From Ascidia mentula (Eukaryota > Chordata > Ascidiacea > Phlebobranchia > Ascidiidae): a stretch of DNA of 64,000 bases. Below, piece by piece: positions 49,482 through 60,666 of this stretch (position 1 is the stretch's first letter; each line of letters opens with the position of its first letter). Both the position numbers and the translations under genes were made by a program. The stretch covers positions 1-64,000 of the forward strand of contig OX387202.1 in the NCBI GenBank assembly GCA_947561715.1. The letters are read 5' to 3'. The notes under the pieces were generated by a model. That model had not been told where the DNA came from. It searched no databases and saw nothing but the letters and a program-made list of their open reading frames with translations.

Positions 49482-52400
49482 ATGAAGACGATTGTAGCAT
49501 TTTGTTTGTTCGCAATTTCGACTGTAGCGGGTAAGTGTGATTGTTGTTTCTAAAATACAAAGTGTTGAAGCAATCTGGTAAATAAATTATTTTGCTGATT
49601 GAATTTCAGCCCTTCATTGTTGGCAATGCGAAAATGCTTGGGGGAATGAAGATTGCTTGGAAAAAGGCCATTTACAAAAATGTCAACCAAACGAGGTTTT
49701 AAACGTTTAACAAATATGTTGCAAGTTTTATCTCTCGGTAAAATAACGAGAGGACATAAGTGAGATGTTTTTTTTAATTTTCATGACAAATTTAATTGGA
49801 ATATTCACTTCCAGCAATCTTGCCTAACTGAAATACGACACGGGAATTGGAACAGCAGAATTTTGATAAAGAAAGGTTGCAAGCAACCCCTTGCGTGTTA
49901 TAACAATTACATTCAGGTGATGACAGTATTTGTTACATTCTTACCGATTACTTACGTCTATTGTTCAATGCAGAACCCGCGTGGAGCTTGGGTCCCTTCT
50001 CAATGCAATGAGAAGGACCCTTCATCTGTCTGTAGATGCTGTTGTGACACCGATTCATGCAACATCGACCTAACCTCATGCACAGATAAAAGTAATACGT
50101 CATTTTACTTTATTTCGTCACTGTGATATGATTGTAAATGTGTGGTTTAGGTCCCAGGTGCTTTCCTTCCCATGTAAATCCAGCTGACGGGGATGTCACC
50201 TGTTCTAATGGCAACGAGGTGGGCAGTGTTTGTTCATTCAAATGTAACGTCGGTTACGATTTATTCGGGGAAACCACCTCCCTTTGTCGTAAGTTTTTGA
50301 ATTTATCAGACTTAAAGTGCATATGACGCGGCCATGGCAACTTTGCGTAAAACTAAAGGTACATCTACAACAAACATATATCCAAAGTTTTACGGTTCTA
50401 CGTCAACTAAAAAATGTAGAAAACTGCACGAAAAGTAACGGCGACCAAAAATCGTGAACCTTCATTTCTAGAACTATATTGCGAAAAATACATTAGTGGT
50501 TGATTGTGGCGAATCAAATTAATCATTTATGACGCGAACTCGTAGGCAACTACTGTCGGACAAAAAGTGGTTCTATGACAGGATAACAGTGTTGTGTTGC
50601 ATAATCAGCTAATTTGGTGGGTTTTTCTCGGCGGTCTTTGCCAGCCTCAAAATTCAATTCCTTTGCAGTGAGTGGACAAAACGACAATGCTAAATTGGCG
50701 GTTTGTCTCTGTCGTGTTTTCAAAAGTTCATGTATCACGTTAGCGATCATAAATGGTGCAACAACAAGAACACCCTCTCCCATAAGTAACTGTTTTTTTT
50801 ATCACATAACTAAATAAGACATAATAGGTCTAAACAGCGGCCATCTGTCTTCAGCTTAAATTAACATCAAAATCCGTTTGTTGCACTTGTTCACTTGTTG
50901 TCCCCTGTTTAATGCAAAACTATACCAAACCAGTTTTACAATGTTTTCCATTCGTACGCATAAGACCGTAGCGCCTTCAATGACGTCACGCAACAATAAT
51001 CTCGCTTTCCCACGATTTCGTTCGCAGCGGTAAAAGTGCGACTTTGATCAGCTGTATCTCAGAAACCAGTCGCCGTATCAAGCTAATTTTTTCGCAAAAA
51101 ATGTTTTAAAGTTATGAACATCTCTTAGTTTAATTATTGACATGTTTGATTTTTCCGTGTCACGTGCACTTTAACAGCAAAATCTTTAAAAACGTTCTGA
51201 CGTTACAGAAGAAAGTAAACAATGGAACAATGCCGCCCCCTTGTGCCGACCATCAGTTTGTCGCCCACTTCACGTAGCGTCACCTAACGGTCGACTTTCA
51301 TGTTCGGATGAGAACAGAGTAAATAGCAGATGCACGTACGTTGTATCCTAGTATTGTTTACAGACTTTCGTAACTTTTACCTCTCTCTTACCCACAGACT
51401 TCCGTAACTTTTACCTCTGTCTCACCCACAGACTTCCGTAACTTTTACCTCTCTCTCACCCACAGACTTCCGTAACTTTTACCTCTCTCTCACCCACACA
51501 CTTCCGTAACTTTTACCTCTCTCTCACCCACAGACTTCCTTAACTTTTAACTCACAGATTTATTTTTATTTACAGATTTTTTTGCGATTTAGGATTTTCT
51601 ATCAAGGGAATCTCAGTCTCCCGTTGCCAGGACAACGGAAGGTGGTCTTCCCCCCCACCAACTTGTGAAGGTAAAGAAATAATTTAACAACTCACTGTAA
51701 CTGTAGTTTTCCCGCCCATTTTTTATACATCACATGATTTTACAAGCGGTGTTAGCGTTATCCCCTTTTTCGTGTTGGCACGTTTTTTGGCGTTAGTTGT
51801 GTGCTGTACCATTACCTTGAGGAAGCCTTGTTGAATAACAGGCGAAACGTCGGTGAATAAAGCTACGTTTTGGCTTTATGGCCGACAAAGACATTGAAAC
51901 ATTGATTTTTACAGCTTTTGTAAGAAACATTAAAGTCGATTGTTTCACAACGAAGTGTTCGTTTGACTCAAACTTACCCTAAAACAGTTATTAGTGTTGA
52001 ACGCCAGTTTACTGCTTTTTGTTTTGTGAAAAAGCCCAGATTTTAATTCTAACAATAAACAAACCTGGTCTAACCAAGAACGGTTGAAACATTTGTTCTT
52101 TAGTGTAAACATTTACTTGGTTCGGAAGCTCGATAAAGCCATATAATCATGCAAGAACGAGATGTTTTAGGAAAGGGCTTTGAGGCACTTATGCGATTAT
52201 ATCTTGAAACGCCAAACTCTAGTTTGAGAAAGATATATTCCCCTTACACAAATTTCATTTTTACAGAAATCCGATGCATTCCTCCATTAGTTGCGCCTGA
52301 GAATGGTGACGTCAGCTGCTCACATGACAACCTGGTTGGTAGTGTTTGTAGCTTTGCATGTAAAGCTGGCTTCGCTCTTATTGGTCAGTCTAAGGCCACG

Positions 52401-55400
52401 TGCGTTGACGACGGTAACCAGGATTCCTTTGGAGTCTGGAGCAACCCTCCGCCATCTTGTACAGGTTCATAAATTTGAACTAATTGTTCCAAAGGTTACT
52501 GTTGTCAAAAGTCCTGAATGATGCTCGGCAAGATGATGAAAATATTCCAGAATAACCAAATTTTATTCTTTAGCGATCACGTGCTTACCGGCGCACACCT
52601 CCACAGCAAATGGCGATGTCTTCTGTTCAAATTCCAACTTCCTGGAAAGCGTTTGTGAATTTTCCTGCGCTTCTGAATATTTCATAATTGGAAGTCCGAT
52701 TTCCGTGTGCGGGGAATCCCCATCAGGTGGAGTCCTTGGTGTGTGGAGCGAAACACCACCAATTTGCCAAAGTGAGTTTTCTTTTAGTCGCAGTAAGGTG
52801 TGTTTTGTATAACATTTGTTACTAACAAATGCAAAATATGCCCATGTCAAAAAAATTTAACTGGTTACCATCTAGATTGGAAAAAATGTTGTGCATATTT
52901 GCGAAAATTAGCGGATAATCCGTGTATTGTTCGCACAATTAATGTTCACCAAAAATAATGTAAACTTTCAAATCTGGGGCAATTTTGTTGCTTTCAGGAA
53001 AATCATGTCCACCTGGCCCTGGATCTCCATTGAATGGAAGAACCTTGTGTTCTGATGGAGCATACATTGGATCAGTTTGTGAGTTTGTTTGTGACGACTA
53101 TCATAGATTGGCGGGTGATCACATATCTCAATGCATTGAAAGTGATGAAGGAACTATTTCCTGGGACAAACAACCTCCAACCTGCTTGCGTGAGTACTTA
53201 ATTGTGGATTATTCCATGCCCTCTACTATCAACTTTTATCCTTTACCGCCGTAATTCCAATGATAAATAAATGAATCAATAAATATTGTTTCAGCAAATT
53301 TATGCAGCCACCAAAAAGCTCTGCCCCATGGGCAGATATCATGTACCAAAGATAACTTTGCAACATCGCAATGCAACTTTCGTTGTACAACTCCAGAGTA
53401 TAATCTTTATCCTGCTGAAAGTTTATCCAACGTCTGTCAGAACAACACTCAATGGACAATTCCTATGCCATGTTGTGCAAGTGAGTTTTGTGCTAGTTTG
53501 TTATCTAAGACCAGGAGTGTGCGACCCTTGCTCCTTGGCTGGTTGCCCACAAGTTCTCCAGAGAAAATTTGACCACAATAAGAAAATTTTAACTTGACAT
53601 ATTTTTGTCAATTTGAAATAATTGTTGACCTCTGCTACAAGTTTGTACAAATGAAAGTCCGTTGAATTTTAGAACTCTACTAAAACGTGTTTGGAAACCC
53701 CCTGACAGTCTCATGGTAACAAAGACCTGGTATCTGATTTTTTTATTATCTAAGACCAAACCTTTGTCTTTAAGTTGTTTTTAGTGATACTGATGATGAC
53801 GAGGTATAGGTGGAATATATATAAATCATAAACAACTGAAAGACAAAGGACTTAGGTTTCCTCTTTTATAACCCATTGACCATTATTTCCATTTTCCTCA
53901 TTGAATTCCCTTTTTTCTGTATATGTTAAAGGCCAATATATCATACTTTCTGCTAATAATTTAGGGATGTCTGTCAAAGTGAATACAAAGTGGTCTAATG
54001 TGGTTGGATGTATTTGGACCAGTTATATTATTGGATGCACCACCCTTATTTAAAAAAAATTAAAGTGCAACTTTGCTTTTGCCTTTTATGAAGGCAGAAA
54101 AATATCGGATCCTGTTTTAAAGTATGTGCTTTTTATGTGTGTATTCTTACAAATAAAGATAGCCAGGTCTTCATCTGCAGATTATGGTTTAGATCCCTAA
54201 TATTAAATGTTATTAAAAAAATAATTAACGCTATTTAATTTCTTTAAAGGCAAAGTAAATGTTTGATAAAAATTAAAATAATTACAACATTTGTTAATCA
54301 TAAACCAATTTAGATTATCTTTTTGAATTTTGATTAATGTTTAAAGGACCTTGCCCACCATATGCTGTGATGGATTTCATTGTCATTCTGGACTCATCAT
54401 CATCTGTCGGATCAGAAAACTGGATTAAAGTGAAGAATTTTGTAAGAAATTTTCTCAAGTAAGTCATTGTCAGTCTTGAAAAATGTTTTATGCTCCGGTT
54501 GCAAATAAGCAAAATTTTAAACAAAGTGAATGTCGTTATTGAAAGTACTCAACACAAAACCTTAAGATTCATGAAATGAAATATTGAAAAATCTGCTTCA
54601 CATTATTGTGTCACAGTCATAACAAAAATTTATAAATAGTGATTTCACGGTTGCTCCTGATGCGAGTTACTATGGAATCTTCCGATACAACAGAGAGGTT
54701 GACACCGATACCCAAATACTGTTAGGGGATTACCCCAACAATATTGATGCCTTACTAAATGCTTTTGATGAAATTCCTTATGATGGATCAGGTATTACGT
54801 CTATTGAGTTATAATTACATATTAAGTTCATGAAAAATTGTTGACCAGAATTCCTAAGTAAGGAAGTTTTTTTTTATGTAAATCTGGAATAATTCTCGTT
54901 GTGAACAATCACTGACCAATGTGACGCAACAAACACGTTTGTTCGAAGGAACGAGAACAGGCAACGCGATTAACCACGCTGTTGACGTCATGCTAAAGGA
55001 GGAAAACGGCAACAGACCCGGGGCTCGTGACGTAGTGCTGATTATCACCGATGGAAAATCACAAGATGACGTCATCGAACCGTCACAGAGGCTGAGGGAA
55101 TCCGGAGCTATTGTAAGTTTTGTTAATATACAGACTCCCAATGCTGACGTAGGCGCATGCAGGGGGAGTGCGAGGGATCCGGCCCCCATTTTGTATTTGG
55201 TCTGTTTTGATAGCTAAACAAACGCCACTGTATTAAAATCCCTTTGAAAACCAGAAACTTTTTTCAACGTTGACAAAAAAAAAACGCATTGTGCTTGCAT
55301 TCACATATTGCATTGTTACGAAACAAGTGTCATTTTTCGTCAGTGTAAGGACGAAATGTCGTTTATTAGTGGTTACGTTGTTGTATTGGCAAGCGGTTTT

Positions 55401-56047
55401 CTTGTGTGTGAAGACAATTAGTTTAGTTGTTAAAAACGTTGCCAATGTTACGTATGTTAAAAACAACTGTTAGCGCTTGCATGGATGCAAAGAACAATAT
55501 CGGTTTTTATTTGTATGTTTTCTTGATAATTAAGCGCACATTTCATCCTTTTTGGTTACATATATTCAAGCCTTTCTTTTAAAAAATCCTGGATACGCCG
55601 ATGCTTGCAAGTAAAAACAACTTTTTTTTACTTGTTACGTCATTTACAACCATAATAAGTTTGTGACGTTAAAATGAACGCGTGCGATTTAAAAGCACGA
55701 AGCAACCTTGAGGCAAAATTTTTGCGTCCTGTCCCCACGCCCCCTTACTGTGTAACATTGTGACCAACAGTATTGTCACGACGTATTCTGTCACAATATC
55801 CCCACAAACTTTCAACTCTTTGCACCAGGTCTTCGTTCTCCCAATCAAACCGCCTCAGAGAAATCCCAACAAGGTCATCACACTTGACCTTGAAGAAATT
55901 CGTGCTATGTCAGGGAGTGAAGAACGTGTGATAACAGCCGCTATTGAGGGTGGATTTGACGCCCTCACCGACGACTTCTCCATCGAAGTGAGCAACATAA
56001 TTTGTGGTAACCCCTGTGATCACGTGCTTCACGTACACCAAGATTGA
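49482..56047 (+). CDS. Secreted Ly6/uPAR - five sushi - von Willebrand factor A protein
   Basis: Function unknown; all domains are extracellular binding modules. Fourteen exons: 49482-49530, 49610-49695, 49815-49916, 49974-50091, 50151-50288, 51593-51670, 52267-52464, 52574-52771, 52998-53189, 53295-53480, 54347-54458, 54640-54791, 54949-55112, 55829-56047; 1992 nt (663 aa), phases consistent. Order: signal peptide [14 protein letters not shown]; a Ly6-like ten-cysteine module from [10 protein letters not shown] to the diagnostic [11 protein letters not shown]; five six-cysteine sushi (CCP) modules, most with GS-V-C-x-F-x-C cores; then a vWA domain with an intact metal site ([26 protein letters not shown]). 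No transmembrane segment or protease domain follows. The first sushi is split across exons 5 and 6; that acceptor (51592) is the least certain and gives an extra cysteine. Complement factor B also pairs sushi with vWA but adds a protease. Confidence 0.85.
50312..51174 (+). mobile_element. 863-bp non-autonomous element with TTAA ends, copy 1
   Basis: Begins TTAAAGTGCATATGACGCGG and ends with the inverted CGTGTCACGTGCACTTTAA. A second copy lies inverted at 59448-60666. It contains the CTGCAGACAG-like block near 50840 (degenerate). It sits in intron 5 of the Ly6-sushi-vWA gene, just after the exon-5 donor. TTAA at both ends suggests a piggyBac-like target choice, but no transposase is present. 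Confidence 0.75.
51355..51546 (+). repeat. 34-bp tandem repeat of 3' splice-site-like units
   Basis: About six copies of a unit containing CCGTAACTTTTACC and CTCTCTCACCCACAG. On the gene strand this is a branch-point-like GTAAC, a long pyrimidine tract and a CAG. The array ends about 45 bases before the predicted exon-6 acceptor of the Ly6-sushi-vWA gene. Confidence 0.9.
51816..51854 (+). repeat. Penelope/hammerhead-related fragment (degenerate)
   Basis: TTGAGGAAGCC, an AT-rich loop, then GGCGAAACGTCGG. The paired GCC/GGC followed by GAAAC resembles degenerate hammerhead cores found in terminal repeats of Penelope-like elements. The CTGATGA box is not intact. Intronic. Confidence 0.3.
53761..53850 (+). 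ncRNA. Hammerhead-ribozyme-like structure in sushi gene intron
   Basis: Flanks CCTTTGTCTTTAAGTTGTTT and AACAACTGAAAGACAAAGG form a long stem. Inside are CTGATGA (53790-53796), a possible stem II, GGAA, a self-complementary TATATATA and AATC before the closing arm. This is the layout of a type-I hammerhead, but the GAAA box reads GAAT and stem II is poor, so it may be an inactive relic. Strand and activity are inferred. Confidence 0.4.
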
Positions 56048-56133
56048 CCTGCAATAACCCTGGACTGACACATAGTAACCCCGCATTATCTTTGTGGTCA
56101 TCTATCATTTGTTAATATTTTATTTCTTGCATG

Positions 56134-56139
56134 AATAAA
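56134..56139 (+). terminator. Poly(A) signal for Ly6-sushi-vWA gene
   Basis: AATAAA 87 bases after the predicted stop codon; the likely 3' end signal. Only 215 bp separate the stop from the convergent SRD5A stop. Confidence 0.5.
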
Positions 56140-56262
56140 GTGTTATATGAAATGTCGACTGTGTTGTCACAATGTTCGTGAGGGAAAAACGACACGAATC
56201 ACGTGGTTTGAAGGTTAAATTATGACCTTTATGACATCACGTAAAATGCAAGAGAAGTTAAA

Positions 56263-58117
56263 TTAAAACAGAAAAGGAATAAAAGCTTTTCTGTTTCGGG
56301 GATAATCCTTAAAGTGGCGTCTGTACCAAACGTGATGAGAATAACTTCTGGCGCCAAGAAAAGCCACCGCAAACGCAGCAAATGCGACACCTTGTGGTGA
56401 CCAACATGCGAGCGCCCATCCAAACCATTCCGTCGCTTCTCCCAAGTAATTTCCTCCAGATACAAGTTCAAACATCCAACCATGAGGGACTTTGTACCCA
56501 ATCTCACCGGGGGCTCGAAGATTGCGCAATATCTTGTCACACCTTTGGTTTGTGTAAAAACCGAAGAAAAATATGAAAGAACCGACCACAAAGTTCCATT
56601 CTTTTATCCAAGAAAGAGAGTAGTTACTGTGACGTAACAAATAATTTGCCTGCAACAACAAACAATAACATAAGTCTGAATGAACGGCTTCATTTGTTTG
56701 TGTTAAAGACAACTCCAGCTTTACAAATAACCGATTTTTTTGCAATCTTTAATTAAAGTTTGTTAAAAATTGAATACGTTTTAAACAATAGTCCTATATC
56801 CTGAGCAAACCACGCTGGTATTTATTCTGTGGCTAACCAATAAAATGACACCTAGCGCGTAAAGGAATTTGTCCCGTGTAGTTCATAACCTGTTTGTGGC
56901 TACAATCTGACGTAACAATCTTCTTTATTACAACACAGATGAGTTAAGGTTTTTTTGCTTTGTGTGCTTAAGGGCCTGTGGCCTGCTACATCGATTAAAA
57001 CGAACATACCTCAAATCAAACTAATTTAGAAGCATTTCTAGCGAAATGAACGTGAAGCGCCGTGTGGGCTCAGTTAAGGCCTTACATTTTGTGCAGAAAT
57101 GCATGTTTAGGTTTGGACACAGCAAAATTAAATGCGTGCAGTTTCGTTAAAGTATGAAAAATTAACCATCCAAGTTTCACTTTACCACTAGTAATGGTCG
57201 TGGACCACCCGGAAAACTATAGCCAATAATCGCATTTTGTTTGTTGGACGTATTGGAATTATTTAAAGTGTTGAAAGCCCTGCTGAGTTATTGGACAAAC
57301 ATTCACTTCAGCGTATTCTCGTAAGTCAAGTAAAATATTTTGAAGTAATTTGAACTTTGAACCCATCAACCCATTACTGAACTCCCCGTTGCCTGGCAAC
57401 GCATATTTTCTGACGTCACAAGTTTGTTTAAACTGTAGGTGAACCCGGGGTCACGCACAGTTTAATACTTGTGTTGTACTTTGTTCGCAAACAAACGACG
57501 AGATTATGACGTAGTAAAAGGTTAGCCTTTAATTGAACTCTTACCTGCATGTACCCATTGATCGTACAAAAGAATGTCGCAAGTACGAAGAACGGTAATG
57601 GTGATGGTTTGCCCCCCCTGATACTCCTGCTGTAGATCAACACCCTGTACCCATAATGCATCACGAACATCCCTAGCAACACCAGTGACGTCACTGAGGG
57701 TGGATTGTTCCGGTCGTATGACGTAATAAGTGCGTATATTGGAATAACGAACGATGGTAGTTCCTGATAAAGAATGGTTGAGGTGATTAGATTCAAGAAA
57801 AAGGACTTAAGGCTGTTGTAATTAACCTCTGTCACGTTCTGATTGAATCCCATCCTCAGTATTACGTCACTATTCGCTTATTGTTTGGCTTATTTATATA
57901 TAGAACTTACCTGCACTATCCATCCCAATCTTGCGTTGATGTGAAGCATTTTGCTCTCAGTTCCGTATCTTCCATACGGCAGCAAACCGCTTATGACAAC
58001 CAGGGGAGCCATGCAGGCCCAATCGATCATTAAACTTGCCAGCAAATCAACCCGTTTCTTTTCATCTACATACGGCCACACCGCTAACATCAGTCTTCCT
58101 ACTATTGTATCTGCCAT
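56263..58117 (-). CDS. SRD5A1: 3-oxo-5-alpha-steroid 4-dehydrogenase (steroid 5-alpha-reductase)
   Basis: NADPH-dependent reductase of the delta-4 double bond of 3-oxo steroids, an integral membrane enzyme of the endoplasmic reticulum. Three exons: 57911-58117, 57545-57763, 56263-56649; 813 nt (270 aa), close to the family's 254-260. Landmarks: ELPSFVIPIY, MHYGYRVLIY, RGGKPSPLPFF, FCTINGYMQ, HILRNLR-type DKILRNLRAPGEIGYKVPHG, ELVSGGNYLGEATEWFGWAL and the C-terminal YPRNRKAFIPFLF, all typical of SRD5A1/2. Several hydrophobic helices are evident. It overlaps no other gene and is convergent with the Ly6-sushi-vWA gene. SRD5A1 versus SRD5A2 orthology is uncertain, as tunicates may have a single pre-duplication gene. 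Confidence 0.93.
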
Positions 58118-58754
58118 TTCCTTGTGTTACTCCCACACCTGTAAGTAAGAGACCTGATTGGTTGCGACAATTTAAACGTAACATTCCAGATTTTTCCAGG
58201 GTGTAAATTTGCTTGACTGTGCGTTTGTTACGTCATTATACATCACCACTTCATTATCTTAACTATAATCCAGGATATATGAGTAAAATACCACCGACTT
58301 TCAACAAAACGCATTGCCACCGAAACAAGCGGTTACCACGCCGCCTAATACCGGAACTGTAATGTCTGACTTCTGAGCAGCTTGGGCATCGGGCTTCATA
58401 ATCACCACGTACCAATACTGATTAAATACAGCGTTCTCGGATTCAAATTATGATTTTCTCGGTAGTTATGGTTGAAATCACTTAACCCATATGAACCGTC
58501 TTTCCCACCAAAACTCATTAATTGTACGTCAGCCGGTCGAAACAAGGTTATTTTATTTCTATGTTTGTATGTTTATTTTAATTTGAGAAGATTATTTAGC
58601 AACCAACTTAAGACCTCGAAATGGTGCAAGAGATGACGTCATATATAACTGATATATGTTTTCAGCAATACTGTTCCCTTAGTTTTTTCCGAATCTAGTC
58701 CTCTGGTTTGCATTGTTTACTAATCAGCGACACCAATCTCCTATTTAGTATTAA

Positions 58755-58930
58755 GAATTCAATGAAACTAGCAGAAGTTTCGAATTGAGTCAGCTGATAC
58801 CGCATAGCTTTCTGTGTTTATTTGCAAATTCGAATTTGAAGAAACTGAGGATGCCAGTTCAGGCGAAATCGATTTTTTACTAATAAATCAGCTGACTCAA
58901 TTCGAAACTTCTGCTAGTTTCATTGAATTC
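58755..58930. repeat. Palindromic element with 43-bp perfect arms
   Basis: Arms 58755-58797 and 58888-58930 (beginning GAATTCAATGAAACTAGCAG) are exact inverted copies around about 90 bp of spacer. No coding capacity. Probably a MITE; both outer ends sit at GAATTC. Confidence 0.85.
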
Positions 58931-59447
58931 TCTGTTTTCAGCAATATTGTATGTTTTGCGCATAGATATTAACAAATTGTTTGTACCAAAGCTTGCTTCA
59001 GTTGCAAAAATATGAAGAGAAGATATCAAAAATTTCCACGACCCAAACATTCCTGGTTTTGATCCAAAACAACTCGGAGGTTACTTTGTCTGATAAATTG
59101 CTCTTTGCATTATTGTTTGCAGGGAAGATACAGAAATCTGGAGAACAATTGTTTCCATAGATCTTACTGTCACAAGAATCATAATTATTTTGTTATCGGG
59201 CAGATATTCTGCATCACTAGGATTGCCGCTCTTCCCACAATGCAGTGGGGACCTTCCACAGTAAATCAGGGTTAACTGGAATGTTTACTATGTGTTTTGT
59301 ACGCACTTACCACCATGCTGGTTCAAAGGTCAAGGATGCCCATCAAAATTTCGGAAACGAGAAAACATTACAAGCTACTAATGAGGGGAAGGCTATATCG
59401 CTACTTGCAGAGTTTAAATTGGCTTCTCTCTGTATCGCGATATGACG

Positions 59448-60666
59448 TTAAAGTGCATGTGACACGGAAAAAACAAACATGTAAATAATTAAACTAAGAG
59501 ATGTTCATAACTTTAGAACATTTGCGAAAAAAGTAGCTTAATACGACGACTGGTTTCTGAGATACAGCTGATCAAAGTCGCATTTTTACCGCTGCCAACG
59601 AAATCGTTCGAAAGCAAGAATATTGTTACGTGACGTCATAGAAGGCGCTTCGGTCGTGTGAGTGCTGACAGCAAGCCTTATGCGTAGGAATGGAAAACAT
59701 TGTAAAACTGGTTTAATCATAATATTGCATTAAACAGGGGACAACAAGTGAACAAATGCAACAAACGGATTAAGCTGCAGACAGATGGCCGCTGTTTCGA
59801 CCTATTATGTCTTATTTAGTTATGTGATAATTAAACAGTTACTGGGACAGGGTGTTGTTGTTGTTATAGTATTTGTGATCGCTAACGTGATACATGAAAC
59901 TTTTGAAAACGCGATAGAGACAAACCGTTGGTTTAGCATTGTCGTTTTGTCCACTCACAGCAAAAGATGGAAATAGGTTAATTCCATTTTGACCGCCGAG
60001 AAAAACCGACCAAATTAGCTCATTATGCAACACAGTTATTCTGTCATAATACCAATTTTTGCCTGGCAGACCAGTAACGTTGCCTACGAGTTCTCGTCCT
60101 AAATGATTAATTTAATTCGCCACAATCAACCACAAATGTATTTTTCGCAATATAGTTGTAACTAGAAATGTTGGAATCATCAAATTAAAATCAACAGAAA
60201 GGTGAGGATAACATTATGACATCACAACCAAAATGACGTCACGTAATGTCACTTAGCAAAGAAACGCACCATTCCCGTCTTATCGAAGTACAGAGTTATG
60301 TCGTTTTTGCTATACCCTTTAGTTTTCCGATAAGGGAAAAATATTCCTTTCGTCTGTGACGTCACAGTGACATATTTTTGTGTGATGCAAAACCCTATCC
60401 TGACCTTTAACGTTTGAAACTATTCGATATGTGCAATATAAGGCGCCTTCTCCTATCTAAACAATGCATTTTTTCGACGCGAGCGCCTTGTGTGATGTCA
60501 TTTTCGCCACAGCGAAAAAGGTTCACGATTTTTGGTCGCCGCTGCTTTTCGTGCAGTTTTCTGCATTTTTTAGTTGACGTAGAACCGATAAACTTTGGAT
60601 ATATGTTTGTTGTAGATGTACCTTTAGTTTTACGCAAAGTTGTCATGGGCGTGTCATGTGCACTTT
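59448..60666 (-). mobile_element. 1.2-kb non-autonomous element, copy 2 (inverted relative to copy 1)
   Basis: Reads in the opposite orientation to 50312-51174, sharing long near-identical stretches such as GGTACATCTACAACAAACAT and CGACCAAAAATCGTGAACC. It has about 340 bp not present in copy 1 (about 60180-60515). The left end is TTAAAGTGCATGTGACACGG and the right end GTGTCATGTGCACTTT. It contains CTGCAGACAGATGGCCGCTG near 59777. Confidence 0.75.

Noticed and set aside
56229-56591. Second minus-strand frame over SRD5A exon 3
   Set aside because: Shifted frame; only the frame ending at 56263 shows the steroid-reductase signature and splices in phase with exon 2.
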